A stretch of 64,000 nt of DNA from Salinisphaera sp. GTDB taxonomy: Bacteria > Pseudomonadota > Gammaproteobacteria > Nevskiales > Salinisphaeraceae. The DNA lies in NCBI RefSeq assembly GCF_002729955.1, contig NZ_PBYA01000004.1, positions 75,503-139,502 of the forward strand. The letters are read 5' to 3'. How positions within the stretch are numbered: the stretch's first letter is position 1; each line of letters begins with the position of its first letter. Below the pieces are notes generated by a model, which was given only the letters and a program-made list of their open reading frames with translations, had not been told where the DNA came from and did no database searches. The position numbers and the translations under genes are program-made. This document shows positions 53,523 to 62,426 of this stretch, piece by piece.

Positions 53523-54316
53523 ATCGGCGTGCGCACTGGCGCAGCCTGCTGCTGGGCCTGGCGATCGGGCTGATCGCCAGCACCGCCTGGGCGAATGAAC
53601 CGGCCTCCATCGACCTGATCTACGAACAGCTCGCCCCCAGCGACGGCGCGCCCGTGATCCCGGCCATTCAGAACGACATCGTCTATCTGGCCGCCGAGGT
53701 ACGCGACGCCGACGGCGAGCTGCTCGACGATGTACCCATCAGCTTAAGCTCCACCCGCGACAACGCACTCGTCGGCCCCGAGCCGGTGACCCGCGACGGC
53801 GGCTATACCGATCTGGCCCTGGTCGCCCGTTCGCTCGGCCGCGATACGCTCACGGTGTCGGCCGGCTCGGTTTCTACCCAGATCGGCCTCGACGTGCGCG
53901 AACCCGACGCGGTGGACGACTACGCCAGCGCCCTGGAAGGCATCGACGACAGCGATAACGTGCTGGGCTGGGCGGCGCTGATGCAGGCCCAGATCGACTA
54001 TGACGAACAGTTTCGCGTATCCGCGACCTACCCGGCAGCGCTGAAAGAGCGCTTCGGCCAGAGCGTGCGCCTGGTCGGCTATATGCTGCCCATGCAGATG
54101 TCCACGACCCAGACCCGCTTCATCCTTTCGGCCAATCCGCCGGTGTGCTTTTTCCATATGCCGGGCGGCCCGGCCACCGTGGTGGATGTCCATACCCAGC
54201 GCGCCATGGAGATGGCCTGGGAGCCGGTGGTCGTTGAAGGCACGCTCCAGGCCGAAACCCAGACCGACGACGGCCTGCTCTATCGTCTGACCGACGCCCG
54301 GGTCGTCAACCGCTAG
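53519..54316 (+). CDS. DUF3299 periplasmic protein
   Basis: A 265-residue exported protein with signal peptide (MNRRAHWRSLLLGLAIGLIASTAWA). The C-terminal third (QSVRLVGYMLPM through CFFHMPGGPATVVDVH and EPVVVEGTL) is the DUF3299 module, an OB-like beta domain. The N-terminal region has an Ig-like beta sandwich (residues 30-135). Its ATG sits in the ATGA overlap with the permease. It is the third member of the Zur-box operon, likely the periplasmic partner or target of the ABC-FtsX complex. Confidence 0.82.
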   Translation: MNRRAHWRSLLLGLAIGLIASTAWANEPASIDLIYEQLAPSDGAPVIPAIQNDIVYLAAEVRDADGELLDDVPISLSSTRDNALVGPEPVTRDGGYTDLALVARSLGRDTLTVSAGSVSTQIGLDVREPDAVDDYASALEGIDDSDNVLGWAALMQAQIDYDEQFRVSATYPAALKERFGQSVRLVGYMLPMQMSTTQTRFILSANPPVCFFHMPGGPATVVDVHTQRAMEMAWEPVVVEGTLQAETQTDDGLLYRLTDARVVNR

Positions 54317-54413
54317 CGCGAGTCGACACCGCCGGGCGTGGGCCACCGTCCGGCGGGACCTGCCAGCACCGTTACCTGCGAAGCCTCGATATGGTCAGCT
54401 TAATTGACAGATT

Positions 54414-54430
54414 TGATACGTTATAACGTC
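54414..54430 (+). promoter_or_regulatory. putative Zur box of the alcohol dehydrogenase
   Basis: TGATACGTTATAACGTC (54414-54430) contains the perfect palindrome GTTATAAC (54420-54427). It lies 26 bases before the dehydrogenase start. A consensus -35 TTGACA occurs just upstream (54404-54409), so the box would overlap the promoter. The core is identical to that before dksA2. Confidence 0.65.
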
Positions 54431-54455
54431 CTTAACAGAACCCAAGGGTTTGCAA

Positions 54456-55637
54456 ATGAAAACGCGTGCTGCCATCGCCTGGGCGCCCAACACCCCGCTC
54501 GAGATCGAAGAAGTCGATCTGCAAGGCCCCAAGGCGGGCGAAGTCCTGGTGCGTATCGTCACCACCAGCCTGTGCCATACCGATATGTTCACCCTTTCGG
54601 GGCGCGACCCCGAGGGCAATTTTCCCTGCATTCTCGGCCACGAAGGCTGCGGTATCGTCGAAGATGTCGGCAAGGGCGTGACCTCGGTCAAGGAAGGCGA
54701 CGTCGTGATCCCGCTTTACCAGCCGGAGGACCCGAACTGCCCCTATATCCAGTCGGGCAAGACCAATCTGTGCCAGACCATCCGCAAGACCCAGGGCCAG
54801 GGGCTGATGCCGGACGGCAGCAGCCGCTTTTCCTACCGCGGGCAGATGCTGCACCACTATATGGGCACGTCGACGTTTGCCGAATACACCGTGCTGCCCG
54901 AGATTGCCGTCGCCAAGATCGACCCGGCCGCGCCCTTGTCCAAGGCCTGTGTCATGGGCTGTGCCGTACCCACGGGCGTGGGCGCGGTGCGCAATACGGC
55001 CAAGGTCCAGCCGGGTGACACGGTCGCCGTATTCGGCCTGGGCGCGGTCGGCATGGCCGTGATCCAGGGCGCGGTTCTCCAGGGTGCGGGCCGTATCATC
55101 GGCATCGATATCAACCCCAACAAGTTCGCCCTGGCCGAATCGCTGGGTGCGACCGAGTACATCAACCCGCGTGATTATTCCGAGCCGCTACACGAAGTCA
55201 TCATCGACATGACCAACAGCGGCGTGGATTTCTCCTTCGAATGTGTCGGCAGCGTGGAGCTGATGCGTGCGGCGCTGGAGTGCTGCCACAAGGGCTGGGG
55301 CGAGAGCATCATCATCGGCGTGGCCGGCGCCGGCGAAGAAATATCGACCCGCCCGTTCCAGCTGGTAACGGGCCGGGTATGGCGTGGCTCCGCCTTCGGC
55401 GGCGTGCTGGGTCGCTCGGAGCTGCCCGGCATGGTCAATGAATGGCTCAACGGCACCATCGACGTGGACCCGTACATCACCCACAACATGGACCATGAGC
55501 AGGTCAATACGGCCTTCGACCTGTTGCGCAGCGGCCAGGCGATTCGTTCGGTGATTCACTATCGCGACGACACCCTCACGCCGGATTTGCCGGGTGAACT
55601 GGTCACATCCCGAAACGCGGTGGTCGAACCCGCCTGA
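54456..55637 (+). CDS. class III alcohol/S-(hydroxymethyl)glutathione dehydrogenase with degenerate structural zinc site
   Basis: A 393-residue zinc-type ADH very like FrmA/AdhC ([77 protein letters not shown]). Catalytic ligands Cys40, His62 and Cys169 are present. Of the four structural-zinc cysteines, only Cys95 and Cys106 remain; the first and third are Asp92 and Ile98 (FrmA reads CGECEFC where this protein has DPNCPYI). ATG 54456 has an AAGGGT ribosome site. With a Zur-like box upstream, it is best read as a zinc-sparing paralogue; activity on formaldehyde-glutathione is inferred from similarity. Confidence 0.88.
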   Translation: MKTRAAIAWAPNTPLEIEEVDLQGPKAGEVLVRIVTTSLCHTDMFTLSGRDPEGNFPCILGHEGCGIVEDVGKGVTSVKEGDVVIPLYQPEDPNCPYIQSGKTNLCQTIRKTQGQGLMPDGSSRFSYRGQMLHHYMGTSTFAEYTVLPEIAVAKIDPAAPLSKACVMGCAVPTGVGAVRNTAKVQPGDTVAVFGLGAVGMAVIQGAVLQGAGRIIGIDINPNKFALAESLGATEYINPRDYSEPLHEVIIDMTNSGVDFSFECVGSVELMRAALECCHKGWGESIIIGVAGAGEEISTRPFQLVTGRVWRGSAFGGVLGRSELPGMVNEWLNGTIDVDPYITHNMDHEQVNTAFDLLRSGQAIRSVIHYRDDTLTPDLPGELVTSRNAVVEPA

Positions 55638-55656
55638 TACGACGCATCCCGAACCG

Positions 55657-55686
55657 GCCCGCCGCATGGCTCATGCGGCGGGCTTT
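55657..55686 (+). terminator. hairpin between the alcohol dehydrogenase and the next gene
   Basis: GCCCGCCGCATG (55657-55668) pairs perfectly with CATGCGGCGGGC (55672-55683) around loop GCT, followed by TTT. The very stable stem may end or attenuate transcription after the dehydrogenase. Confidence 0.7.
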
Positions 55687-55724
55687 CGCTCTATCCCGTC
55701 GCTAACCTGCTGCAAGAGGCCGCC

Positions 55725-55967
55725 ATGACAGCCCAAAACGACGTCGTCCCCCACAGCTACGAACAGTGGCGCCACTGCATTACGGTCGACTGCGGTATCG
55801 CATTGACGTCGGCCTATATCGAACAACGGCTGCACGCGCTGCGCGATGACGCGGATTACACCACCCGGCGATTCATCGAAGTCTATGGAGCGGCCCACCA
55901 TCGTGCCGTCATCGACTGGTTCGAACGCGCGGCCGCCGAGCTGAACACGCCCGATCCGGCACACTGA
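55725..55967 (+). CDS. small conserved-looking protein beside a COG0523 gene
   Basis: An 80-residue soluble protein rich in aromatic and acidic residues (SYEQWRHCITVDCGIALTSAYIEQRLHALRDD, then YGAAHHRAVIDWFERAAAELN). From memory, similar small genes accompany COG0523 zinc chaperone genes in Pseudomonas Zur regulons (PA5534-like), which fits its position 39 bases before such a gene. Two Cys/His clusters could bind metal, but no defined motif exists. Function is unknown. Confidence 0.6.
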   Translation: MTAQNDVVPHSYEQWRHCITVDCGIALTSAYIEQRLHALRDDADYTTRRFIEVYGAAHHRAVIDWFERAAAELNTPDPAH

Positions 55968-56006
55968 CTGGCCGAGCGCCGAAACATCCCGCCACTTCTC
56001 CCGCCC

Positions 56007-57107
56007 ATGCCTTCATCCGCCGACACGACCATTCCCATCACCCTGCTGACCGGTTTCCTGGGCAGCGGCAAGACCACCCTGCTGAACCAGCTGGTACGCC
56101 AACCCGGCATGGACCGCACCCTGGTGGTCATTAACGAATTCGGCGAAATCGGCCTGGATCACCAGCTATTCAGCGCCAGCCGCGAAACCGAACTCGTCGC
56201 GCTCGACAGTGGCTGTCTATGCTGCACGGTACGCGGCGATCTCGTCCGTACCCTGCGGGATGCCACCTGGCGTTTCGCCCGCGGCGGCGAACGCTTTTTC
56301 GACCGGCTGGTGATCGAAACCACCGGCCTGGCCGACCCGGCGCCGATTCTGCACACCCTGATGACCGACGCCCGTATTGCCCGCGCCTACCGGCTGGACG
56401 GCGTGGTGACTTGCGTCGACGCCGTCCACGGTCATGCCAGCCTCGATGCGCACGACGAGGCGATGAAGCAGGCCGCCATGGCCGACCTGCTGCTGCTGAC
56501 CAAGGCGGATCTCGCCGATACCGCGACGCTGGCCAAGCTTCGCGCACGTCTAGGCGCCCTCAACCACGGCGCACGCCAGATCACGGTGACCCACGGCCAT
56601 GTCGATGCCGGCGCGCTGACCGATCTCGGCATCGACCCGCAAAGCGCACACGGGGCCGATATCGAACGCTGGCTGGGCAGCACTCCCACCGTGAAGACGC
56701 CGCAGACAGGCGCCGCTACCGGACTGCGCCTGGGCGCGGCCGTTAAGACCCCGGCACCCACGCTTGCGCCGACGTCGGTCGCCAACGATCCGAATCGCCA
56801 CGACGATCGCGTGCGTGCGCACTGCTTTACTTTCGATACGCCCATCGACGCCGATCGTCTTGAGGTCTGGCTGCAGCTGATGGTATCGCTCATGGGCGAG
56901 CGCATGCTGCGTATCAAGGGCCTGATCCATATCACTGGCGAAGCCCGACCCGCCGTCATCCACGGGGTGCAGCATATCTTTCACCCCATGACATGGCTCG
57001 ACGCCTGGCCGGACGAAGATCGACGCTCGCGACTGGTCTTCATTACCCGTGATATCCCGCGCGAGTCGCTGGCGGGCATTCTGGCCGCGCTGGACACTAC
57101 GGCATAG
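56007..57107 (+). CDS. COG0523 (CobW-family) GTP-binding zinc metallochaperone
   Basis: A 366-residue G3E GTPase. Walker A is GFLGSGKTT (about residues 16-24), the metal motif CXCC is Cys70-Leu-Cys72-Cys73 (CLCCTV), Walker B-type ETTGLADPAP follows, and the guanine motif appears as TKAD. The CobW C-terminal domain (about 270-360) is present. A 40-residue Thr/Pro-rich linker separates the parts. COG0523 proteins deliver zinc to client enzymes in zinc shortage; the client is unknown. It probably forms a unit with the ADH and the 80-residue protein. Confidence 0.85.
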   Translation: MPSSADTTIPITLLTGFLGSGKTTLLNQLVRQPGMDRTLVVINEFGEIGLDHQLFSASRETELVALDSGCLCCTVRGDLVRTLRDATWRFARGGERFFDRLVIETTGLADPAPILHTLMTDARIARAYRLDGVVTCVDAVHGHASLDAHDEAMKQAAMADLLLLTKADLADTATLAKLRARLGALNHGARQITVTHGHVDAGALTDLGIDPQSAHGADIERWLGSTPTVKTPQTGAATGLRLGAAVKTPAPTLAPTSVANDPNRHDDRVRAHCFTFDTPIDADRLEVWLQLMVSLMGERMLRIKGLIHITGEARPAVIHGVQHIFHPMTWLDAWPDEDRRSRLVFITRDIPRESLAGILAALDTTA

Positions 57108-57395
57108 CCTGGGCTCGCGCTTGTGTCGGCACGCACGCGCAACGCAGCGCGCCCGCAATCGAAACGCCGAACGCCTCTGCGATAGCCTTTGACGCATCTA
57201 GCGACAAAAGAATCGATGACTTTTCGGGTCAAGCGAGCGCGTAAAACCACGCGAGTCGCAACCCGCAGCCACGAAGCTTAAAAACAAACGACTAACCGGT
57301 ACCCGCCCTTACTTTTAATCGCGTCCTGGTTATACAAGAAATCAAGCAGGCGCCGTGAAGCAATCCCCGGGCTCAATCGATCTGTCTTTCGCCTT

Positions 57396-57425
57396 ATTCG
57401 CGTTTTTTCGCGTTCATTTGCGGAC
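57396..57425 (-). repeat. copy of the dispersed GTCCGCAAATGAACGC repeat
   Basis: The minus strand reads GTCCGCAAATGAACGCGAAA followed by an AAACGCGAAT tail. It shares its first 16 bases with the copies at 31419 and 63852. The tail in each copy is a degenerate second AACGC/AGCGC unit. Confidence 0.7.
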
Positions 57426-57530
57426 AACCTGCCTGCTTGAAAACAGCCATCTGAGTTTCATAGATATCAGAAACGGCGTTGAAACCACTGACCGCATCCG
57501 CTGTTTCGATAGCGGGTGGCTAGCAGGATA

Positions 57531-57566
57531 AAAAGGCCCCGGCGTCGCGAGGAAACGAGCGCCGGG
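57531..57566 (-). terminator. rho-independent terminator of the dksA2-COG0523 unit
   Basis: On the minus strand CCCGGCG (57566-57560) pairs with CGCCGGG (57544-57538) around a 15-base loop, and the run of T residues lies at about 57534-57530 after GGCC. It is 32 bases downstream of the COG0523 stop. Confidence 0.7.
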
Positions 57567-57598
57567 ACAGACGGACGACCGGTTGTTGCAGAAGGCGT

Positions 57599-58801
57599 TT
57601 AGTGGGCGGCGAGCTGCCAGCGTGGGAACGGGTCGTCGAACTCGCGCCACATTTCGGGCCCGCCCATGCATTCGGCCTCGGTCAGCAGACAGGCATCCAG
57701 ACGCTCGATCAGCGCGGCTTCGTCCATGCCCATGCCGATGATCACGATCTCCTGGCGCCGATCGCCGTAGAGCGGATCCCAAAGCGCTTCGACGCTGGCC
57801 CGTGCTTCGGCATCTTCAGGTGCCTGGCCCGCCCGGTCGCTGGCCCACCACAGACCGATCGCCTGGTGGGTGAGCGCGCCGCCGGCCTGGGCCATTTCGC
57901 CGACGAAATCGGGCCGCGTGGCCAGCCAGAACCAACCCTTGCTGCGCAGCACGCCGGGCCAGTCCGAATGGAACAGTTCGAGTAGGCGCTGTGGATGAAA
58001 CGGCTGGCGGCGCCGATAGACGAAGCTGCTGATGCCGTATTCCTCGGTTTCGGGGGTATGCACGCCCTGCAGCTCTCGTACCCAGCCCGCCGACATCGCC
58101 GCGCGGTCGAAGTCGAAACGCCCGGTGCCGACGATATCGCCCGTGGCGATGCGACCGTGCGCGACCTCGATCACCTGCGCGGCCGGATTGAGCGCGGCAA
58201 TCACGCCGCGCGCGGCGCGACGTTGCTCCGGCGTGGCCAGGTCGGTCTTGTTGAGCACGATGACATCGGCAAACTCGATCTGGTCGACCAGCAGATCGAC
58301 CACGCTGCGTTCGTCTTCTTCTCCCAGCGATTCGCCTCGATCGGCGATGATGTCTGCGCTTTCGTAGTCGGCCAGAAGCGCAGCGGCATCGACCACGGTG
58401 GCCATGGTATCCAGACGCGCGACGTCGGCCAGCGAAAAGCCGTCTTCGTCGCGTACTGCAAACGTGGCCGCGACCGGCATGGGCTCGGAGATGCCGGTGG
58501 ATTCGATCAGCAGATAGTCGAAACGCGCTTCTCGTGCCAGCCGCGTGACCTCGGCGAGCAGGTCGTCGCGCAGGGTGCAGCAGATGCAGCCGTTGGAGAA
58601 TTCGACCAGCTTTTCGTCGACCCGCGACAGCGCGCCGGTATCGCGGATACGGGCGGCATCGATATTGATCTCGCTCATGTCGTTGACGATTACGGCCACG
58701 CGCAGACCATCGCGGTTGGCGAGTACGTGGTTGAGTACGGTGGTCTTGCCCGCGCCTAGAAAGCCCGAAAGCACGGTGACCGGCAGGCGTGTGTCGCGCA
58801 T
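57599..58801 (-). CDS. COG0523 zinc metallochaperone (ZigA/YeiR-like)
   Basis: A 400-residue G3E GTPase: Walker [10 protein letters not shown] (about residues 13-21), CXCC as Cys72-Ile-Cys74-Cys75 ([12 protein letters not shown]), [17 protein letters not shown] as guanine motif, and the CobW C-terminal domain with [29 protein letters not shown]. This form matches the ZigA group that accompanies dksA2 in Zur regulons. ATG 58801 has an AAGGA site six bases upstream. It follows the dksA2-like gene by 32 bases and shares its Zur-like box. Confidence 0.87.
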   Translation of the reverse strand: MRDTRLPVTVLSGFLGAGKTTVLNHVLANRDGLRVAVIVNDMSEINIDAARIRDTGALSRVDEKLVEFSNGCICCTLRDDLLAEVTRLAREARFDYLLIESTGISEPMPVAATFAVRDEDGFSLADVARLDTMATVVDAAALLADYESADIIADRGESLGEEDERSVVDLLVDQIEFADVIVLNKTDLATPEQRRAARGVIAALNPAAQVIEVAHGRIATGDIVGTGRFDFDRAAMSAGWVRELQGVHTPETEEYGISSFVYRRRQPFHPQRLLELFHSDWPGVLRSKGWFWLATRPDFVGEMAQAGGALTHQAIGLWWASDRAGQAPEDAEARASVEALWDPLYGDRRQEIVIIGMGMDEAALIERLDACLLTEAECMGGPEMWREFDDPFPRWQLAAH

Positions 58802-58833
58802 ATCCAATCCTTTTTGAAAGCGTGTGGGGTAAT

Positions 58834-59241
58834 TCAGCGCGCCGCGCGAAACGCGCGCTCGCGCAGCTCGGCGTCGGTCTTGACGTCGGCACAGGTGGTG
58901 GCGGTGGGTCGGGCCAGCAGGCGCTCAACGCCGATCGGCTCGCCCGAAACCTCGCACCAGCCGTAATCGCCGTCGCGAATCAGCTTTAGTGAGGCATCGA
59001 TCTTGTTGCGCAGCTGCGCTTCGCGATCCCGCAGGCGCAGGTCCAGCCACCGTGCCTCTTCGGCCAGAGCGCGATCACCCGGATCGGCAAACGTGAGGTT
59101 TTCATTGAGCCGTACGCGAATATCACGTTCGCGTACGAGCACTTCTTCGCGCAGCTGCAACAAGCGGTCTCGAAAGAACGCGAGCTGGTCCGGGCTCATA
59201 TACTGGCTGTCGGGCATGGCCCGGAGTTCGTCTTCTGTCAT
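58834..59241 (-). CDS. dksA2: DksA paralogue without intact zinc finger (DksA2-like)
   Basis: A 135-residue DksA/TraR protein binding RNA polymerase through the secondary channel. The coiled-coil tip motif DxxDxA is at Asp53, Asp56, Ala58. The C-terminal finger has Cys96 and Cys117, while positions of the other two cysteines are Ser99 and Val120, so a four-cysteine zinc site cannot form. P. aeruginosa DksA2 has the same design and replaces DksA when zinc is scarce. A Zur-like box lies directly upstream. Confidence 0.9.
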   Translation of the reverse strand: MTEDELRAMPDSQYMSPDQLAFFRDRLLQLREEVLVRERDIRVRLNENLTFADPGDRALAEEARWLDLRLRDREAQLRNKIDASLKLIRDGDYGWCEVSGEPIGVERLLARPTATTCADVKTDAELRERAFRAAR

Positions 59242-59246
59242 GATTT

Positions 59247-59268
59247 AATACGTTATAACATAACAAAT
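59247..59268 (-). promoter_or_regulatory. putative Zur box of the dksA2-COG0523 operon
   Basis: TACGTTATAACATAAC (59249-59264) is close to the enterobacterial/pseudomonad Zur operator; the core GTTATAAC is at 59252-59259. It ends five bases from the dksA2 ATG, overlapping the ribosome-binding region, and a -35-like TTGACA lies further upstream on the same strand (59289-59284). This is the best box in the window. Confidence 0.75.
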
Positions 59269-59309
59269 AAACTATATAGAAGCTGTCAAGCATCGAGCGC
59301 GCGGACGGC

Positions 59310-60128
59310 TTAACCCAGAAGGAGTTTCAGCCCGAGCATGAGCAGGATGCCGATCGCGACCGGCAGCCAGATATGCCAGCCCGGCGTGTCGGGGCTAGCG
59401 GAGGCCGGACCCTCGAGGGCGACGCATTCCAGACCCACATGCAGAAACACCCCGGCGGCAAGGCCTTGAGCGACTGCCCCCACCCCGACCGACGGTGGCA
59501 GCACGCCGGTGGTCATGGCCGCGAGCACGGCGACGATCCCCACCGCACAGGCAGGCAGCAGGATGCCAGCCAGCGCGCCGTCGTTGGCGCGCAGACGCCT
59601 TGCCACCGCATAGCCTGCCGGGAACTTGTGGGCCACGATGACGCTGCCCACCCATAACCCCAGGCTCGGCGTCTGCGCATACAGCATGCCGATCACGACA
59701 CCCGCACCGGCCGAATGCACCGTCAGCGCCAGTAGGCTGGATTCGCCCAGCGCCCCCGGGCGCCAGGCCTGGAAGCGACAGGCGCGATGCAAGGCCAGAC
59801 CGAACAGCAGGCCGAACGACACGCCCACGCCCGCCAGCCCCGCATCCAGGGACACGGCCTTGGGCAACAGCAAAATACAGGCCGCCGCGATCATAGCCCC
59901 GCCGGCCACGCCGTCCAGGGCCTGCCAGAACGCACTCGTGCCCTGCGTGCGATAGCCGAGCACGCCGCCGGCCAGCATCGCCACGCAGGCAATCAGGGCG
60001 ATCGAGGCGACCTTTGTATAGCCCGTATGCACAGTAAAGCCGACCGCGACGATAAACACCGCCGCGATCGTATAGCCAGCACTGCGCCCGGGCCGATCGA
60101 CCGGCGCGTCAGCCACCGGTTGCCTCAT
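59310..60128 (-). CDS. ZIP-family metal transporter
   Basis: A 272-residue membrane protein with about eight helices. ZIP hallmarks are in the central helices: LTVHSAGAGVVIGM and VIVAHKFPAGYAVARR with the paired His metal site, then AAGVFLHVGLECV near the end. ATG 60128 gives a normal N-terminus (MRQPVADAPVDRPG); the longer frame is Arg-rich. ZIP proteins import zinc or related metals. It follows the TonB receptor gene on the same strand by 96 bases, so the pair may take zinc across both membranes. Confidence 0.82.
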   Translation of the reverse strand: MRQPVADAPVDRPGRSAGYTIAAVFIVAVGFTVHTGYTKVASIALIACVAMLAGGVLGYRTQGTSAFWQALDGVAGGAMIAAACILLLPKAVSLDAGLAGVGVSFGLLFGLALHRACRFQAWRPGALGESSLLALTVHSAGAGVVIGMLYAQTPSLGLWVGSVIVAHKFPAGYAVARRLRANDGALAGILLPACAVGIVAVLAAMTTGVLPPSVGVGAVAQGLAAGVFLHVGLECVALEGPASASPDTPGWHIWLPVAIGILLMLGLKLLLG

Positions 60129-60224
60129 CGTCTGCCACGGCCGCGAGCGCGCTCGCGCGTTCCGGCCTCCCTCGAAGGATGAGCCCGGCGCATGCCGGGC
60201 CGGGTTTCCATAGGCACAACGCAC

Positions 60225-62405
60225 CTAGAACGGCAGGCGCGCGGTCAGGCGCACGTCGCGGCCCGGCGACAGCGCATAGCCTTTATAGGTATCCAGAAAA
60301 CCGCGGTAGTCCTCGTCCAGCAGGTTGTTGATGGCCAGATCGAGGTGCACCGTCTGCCCGCCAAGCTGCGGCGAGAAACCGGCGCCAAGGTCGATCAGGT
60401 AGTAGTCGTCGGTGGAGGCGGTGCCGAACGGCGCATCGTCGAACTGAGCAAAGGGTTCGCCGGGGGCCGCATCCTTGGAGTCGTAGTAGCGCACGGTCAC
60501 CGACGCCCGCGGATCCTTGATCCAGCCGTCGCTGGCGGGGGTGAACTCGGCGCCCAGGCGCACGTTATCGGCCGGCAGCAGCGGCAGCTCGTCGCCGTTG
60601 TCCCGACGTTCGCCGTCCACGGTGGCGGCCGCAGCACTCAGCGTCATCCAGCTGCCGATATCCTTTTCGACGGACAGCTCGGCGCCTGTGAGCTTGGCAT
60701 CCGCCTGGTTGTAGGCGGCCACCGGCAGGCCGTTGATCGTGTCGCCCGTGTTGGCCAGAAAGATGTAATCGTCGATGGCGTTGCGATACACCGTAGCCTT
60801 GGCGCGCAACGTATCCGAGGCCCAGCGCAGCGACAGGTCGGTATTGAGCGAGGTTTCCTCGTCGAGATCGGCATTGCCCTGCTGGAATGCCGCGACCCCG
60901 CCGTGCTGGCCGGCGACGTACAGCTCGAACAGGCTCGGCGCCCTGAAGCCACGGCCCACGTTGGCGGCCACCGACAGGCGCTCGGTCAGGCTGTAGATAC
61001 CACCGAGCGAGCCGGTGACGACATCATAGGATTGCGTCTTGGCGTCGAGCACGCTCTGCGACGGGCTCGCCGTCTTCGAGGCCTCGCCTTCGACCTCGTG
61101 GTGGTCGTAGCGCAGACCGGCCTGTAACAGCAGATCGCCGACGCCTTTTTCCTCGAAGGCGAAGATGGCGGCGTTTTCGACCGTGCCGCCCGGCGAAAGC
61201 TGGGTGGTGCCACGCGAGACCTGATCCTTGTTCACGTATTCGATACCCACGGTGCCGCCGTCCAGGCCGAGCAGCGGGCCGTGCTGGCCTTCCAGGCGGA
61301 CCGTGTACTGGTCGAATTCGATATCGAGCGCGTTATCGAAACCGGCCGCGCGCGGCGTGCCGGCGGCGTTCGAGCGGCGCCGGTTGTTCTGCCAGACGAG
61401 CTTGGGCTTCCAGGTGATGCCCCCGGCCTGCTTGTGACCGGCCAGCTCGACCTGTTCGTTATCGATGTACTGACCCACGCCTTCTTCACCGGCGGCCGGC
61501 GGCAGGTTGCCCGCAGGCGGCGGCAGTAGAAAATTATGCTCGTCGTTGTAGCGCGAGTAGCGCGCGGTCCATTCGCCGCCGCCGTCATCGCGATAGCCCA
61601 GCGCGAAATCGCCGTTGACCTGGTTGAAGTCGGTATAGCCGAGCTTGCCGGTATAGGCCGGCGCGTCGCGAAACTGCTCGGCCGGCGGCGGCGGGAAATA
61701 GGTCGTTTCGTCGGGCGTTTCGATATTGCCCGCGCTGCGGCGAATGAGCCCGGCCGCATAACCGAAGCGGCCGTTGCCGCCGGTGGCCTTGATGCCCGTA
61801 TCCCACTGGCCGTTGTTGGTGGAATAACGGGTCAGCGCCTCCCCTTCGACCGGCGTATCCCAAGCGATTGCGGGCGGCAACAGGTTGATCGCCCCGCCCA
61901 GCGCGCTGGAGCCATAGAGCACGCTTGAGGCACCACGCACGACTTCCACCCGATCCATCAGGAATGTGTCGGTGGTGGGCATATGGCGCACGCCGTACTG
62001 CTGGTGATCGACGCCCACGCCGTTCGACAGAATCTTGATGCGTTCGCCCGACAGGCCGCGAATCACCGGCTTGCCCACGCTGTTGCCGGTGCTGATCGAA
62101 TCCACGCCGGCCAGATCCTCGACCGCCTCGCCGAGATTGGTCGCGCCCTTGGCTTCGATATCGTCGGATTCCACCACGTCGACATCCGCCGCCTGCGACA
62201 ACGGACTGCCCGGCAGCGGCGCGCCGGTCACCGAAATCGGGCCGAGTTCCTGCTGCTCGGCGCCCTGGTCCGGCAAGGCCAGCGTGTCGACATCGCCACC
62301 CGCTGCCCAGACCGATGCCGGCAGGCACAGCAGCGCAAGACACACAGCCGAATGCCGCCACGACCGACCCACCACGACCGGCCCGTATTGATGATCCCCC
62401 AACAT
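60225..62405 (-). CDS. TonB-dependent outer-membrane receptor (ZnuD-like)
   Basis: A 726-residue receptor. It has a signal peptide ending at VWAAGG, a plug domain with GISVTG-type start, DLAGVDSISTGNSVGKPVIRGLSGERIKILSNGVGVDHQQYGVRHMPTTDTF and VEVVRGASSVLYGSSALGGAINL, and a 22-strand barrel ending in a terminal Phe (TARLPF). The plug pattern of ERIKILSNGV and HxxxxVRH resembles ZnuD zinc receptors. An extracellular Pro-rich loop (LPPPAGNLPPAAGEE) is present. It has a GGGGAAG ribosome site, a Zur-like palindrome upstream and a ZIP gene downstream. Confidence 0.85.
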   Translation of the reverse strand: MLGDHQYGPVVVGRSWRHSAVCLALLCLPASVWAAGGDVDTLALPDQGAEQQELGPISVTGAPLPGSPLSQAADVDVVESDDIEAKGATNLGEAVEDLAGVDSISTGNSVGKPVIRGLSGERIKILSNGVGVDHQQYGVRHMPTTDTFLMDRVEVVRGASSVLYGSSALGGAINLLPPAIAWDTPVEGEALTRYSTNNGQWDTGIKATGGNGRFGYAAGLIRRSAGNIETPDETTYFPPPPAEQFRDAPAYTGKLGYTDFNQVNGDFALGYRDDGGGEWTARYSRYNDEHNFLLPPPAGNLPPAAGEEGVGQYIDNEQVELAGHKQAGGITWKPKLVWQNNRRRSNAAGTPRAAGFDNALDIEFDQYTVRLEGQHGPLLGLDGGTVGIEYVNKDQVSRGTTQLSPGGTVENAAIFAFEEKGVGDLLLQAGLRYDHHEVEGEASKTASPSQSVLDAKTQSYDVVTGSLGGIYSLTERLSVAANVGRGFRAPSLFELYVAGQHGGVAAFQQGNADLDEETSLNTDLSLRWASDTLRAKATVYRNAIDDYIFLANTGDTINGLPVAAYNQADAKLTGAELSVEKDIGSWMTLSAAAATVDGERRDNGDELPLLPADNVRLGAEFTPASDGWIKDPRASVTVRYYDSKDAAPGEPFAQFDDAPFGTASTDDYYLIDLGAGFSPQLGGQTVHLDLAINNLLDEDYRGFLDTYKGYALSPGRDVRLTARLPF

Positions 62406-62426
62406 GACTTCCCCAACGCAAATATA

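Larger units (their letters stand above)
57108..57598. other. intergenic region between convergent COG0523 genes
   Basis: These 491 bases hold a minus-orientation copy of the dispersed repeat at 57396-57425 (reverse complement starts GTCCGCAAATGAACGC) and, at 57531-57566, the terminator of the leftward gene. No coding sequence is supported. The segment 57280-57345 is relatively AT-rich. Confidence 0.6.
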
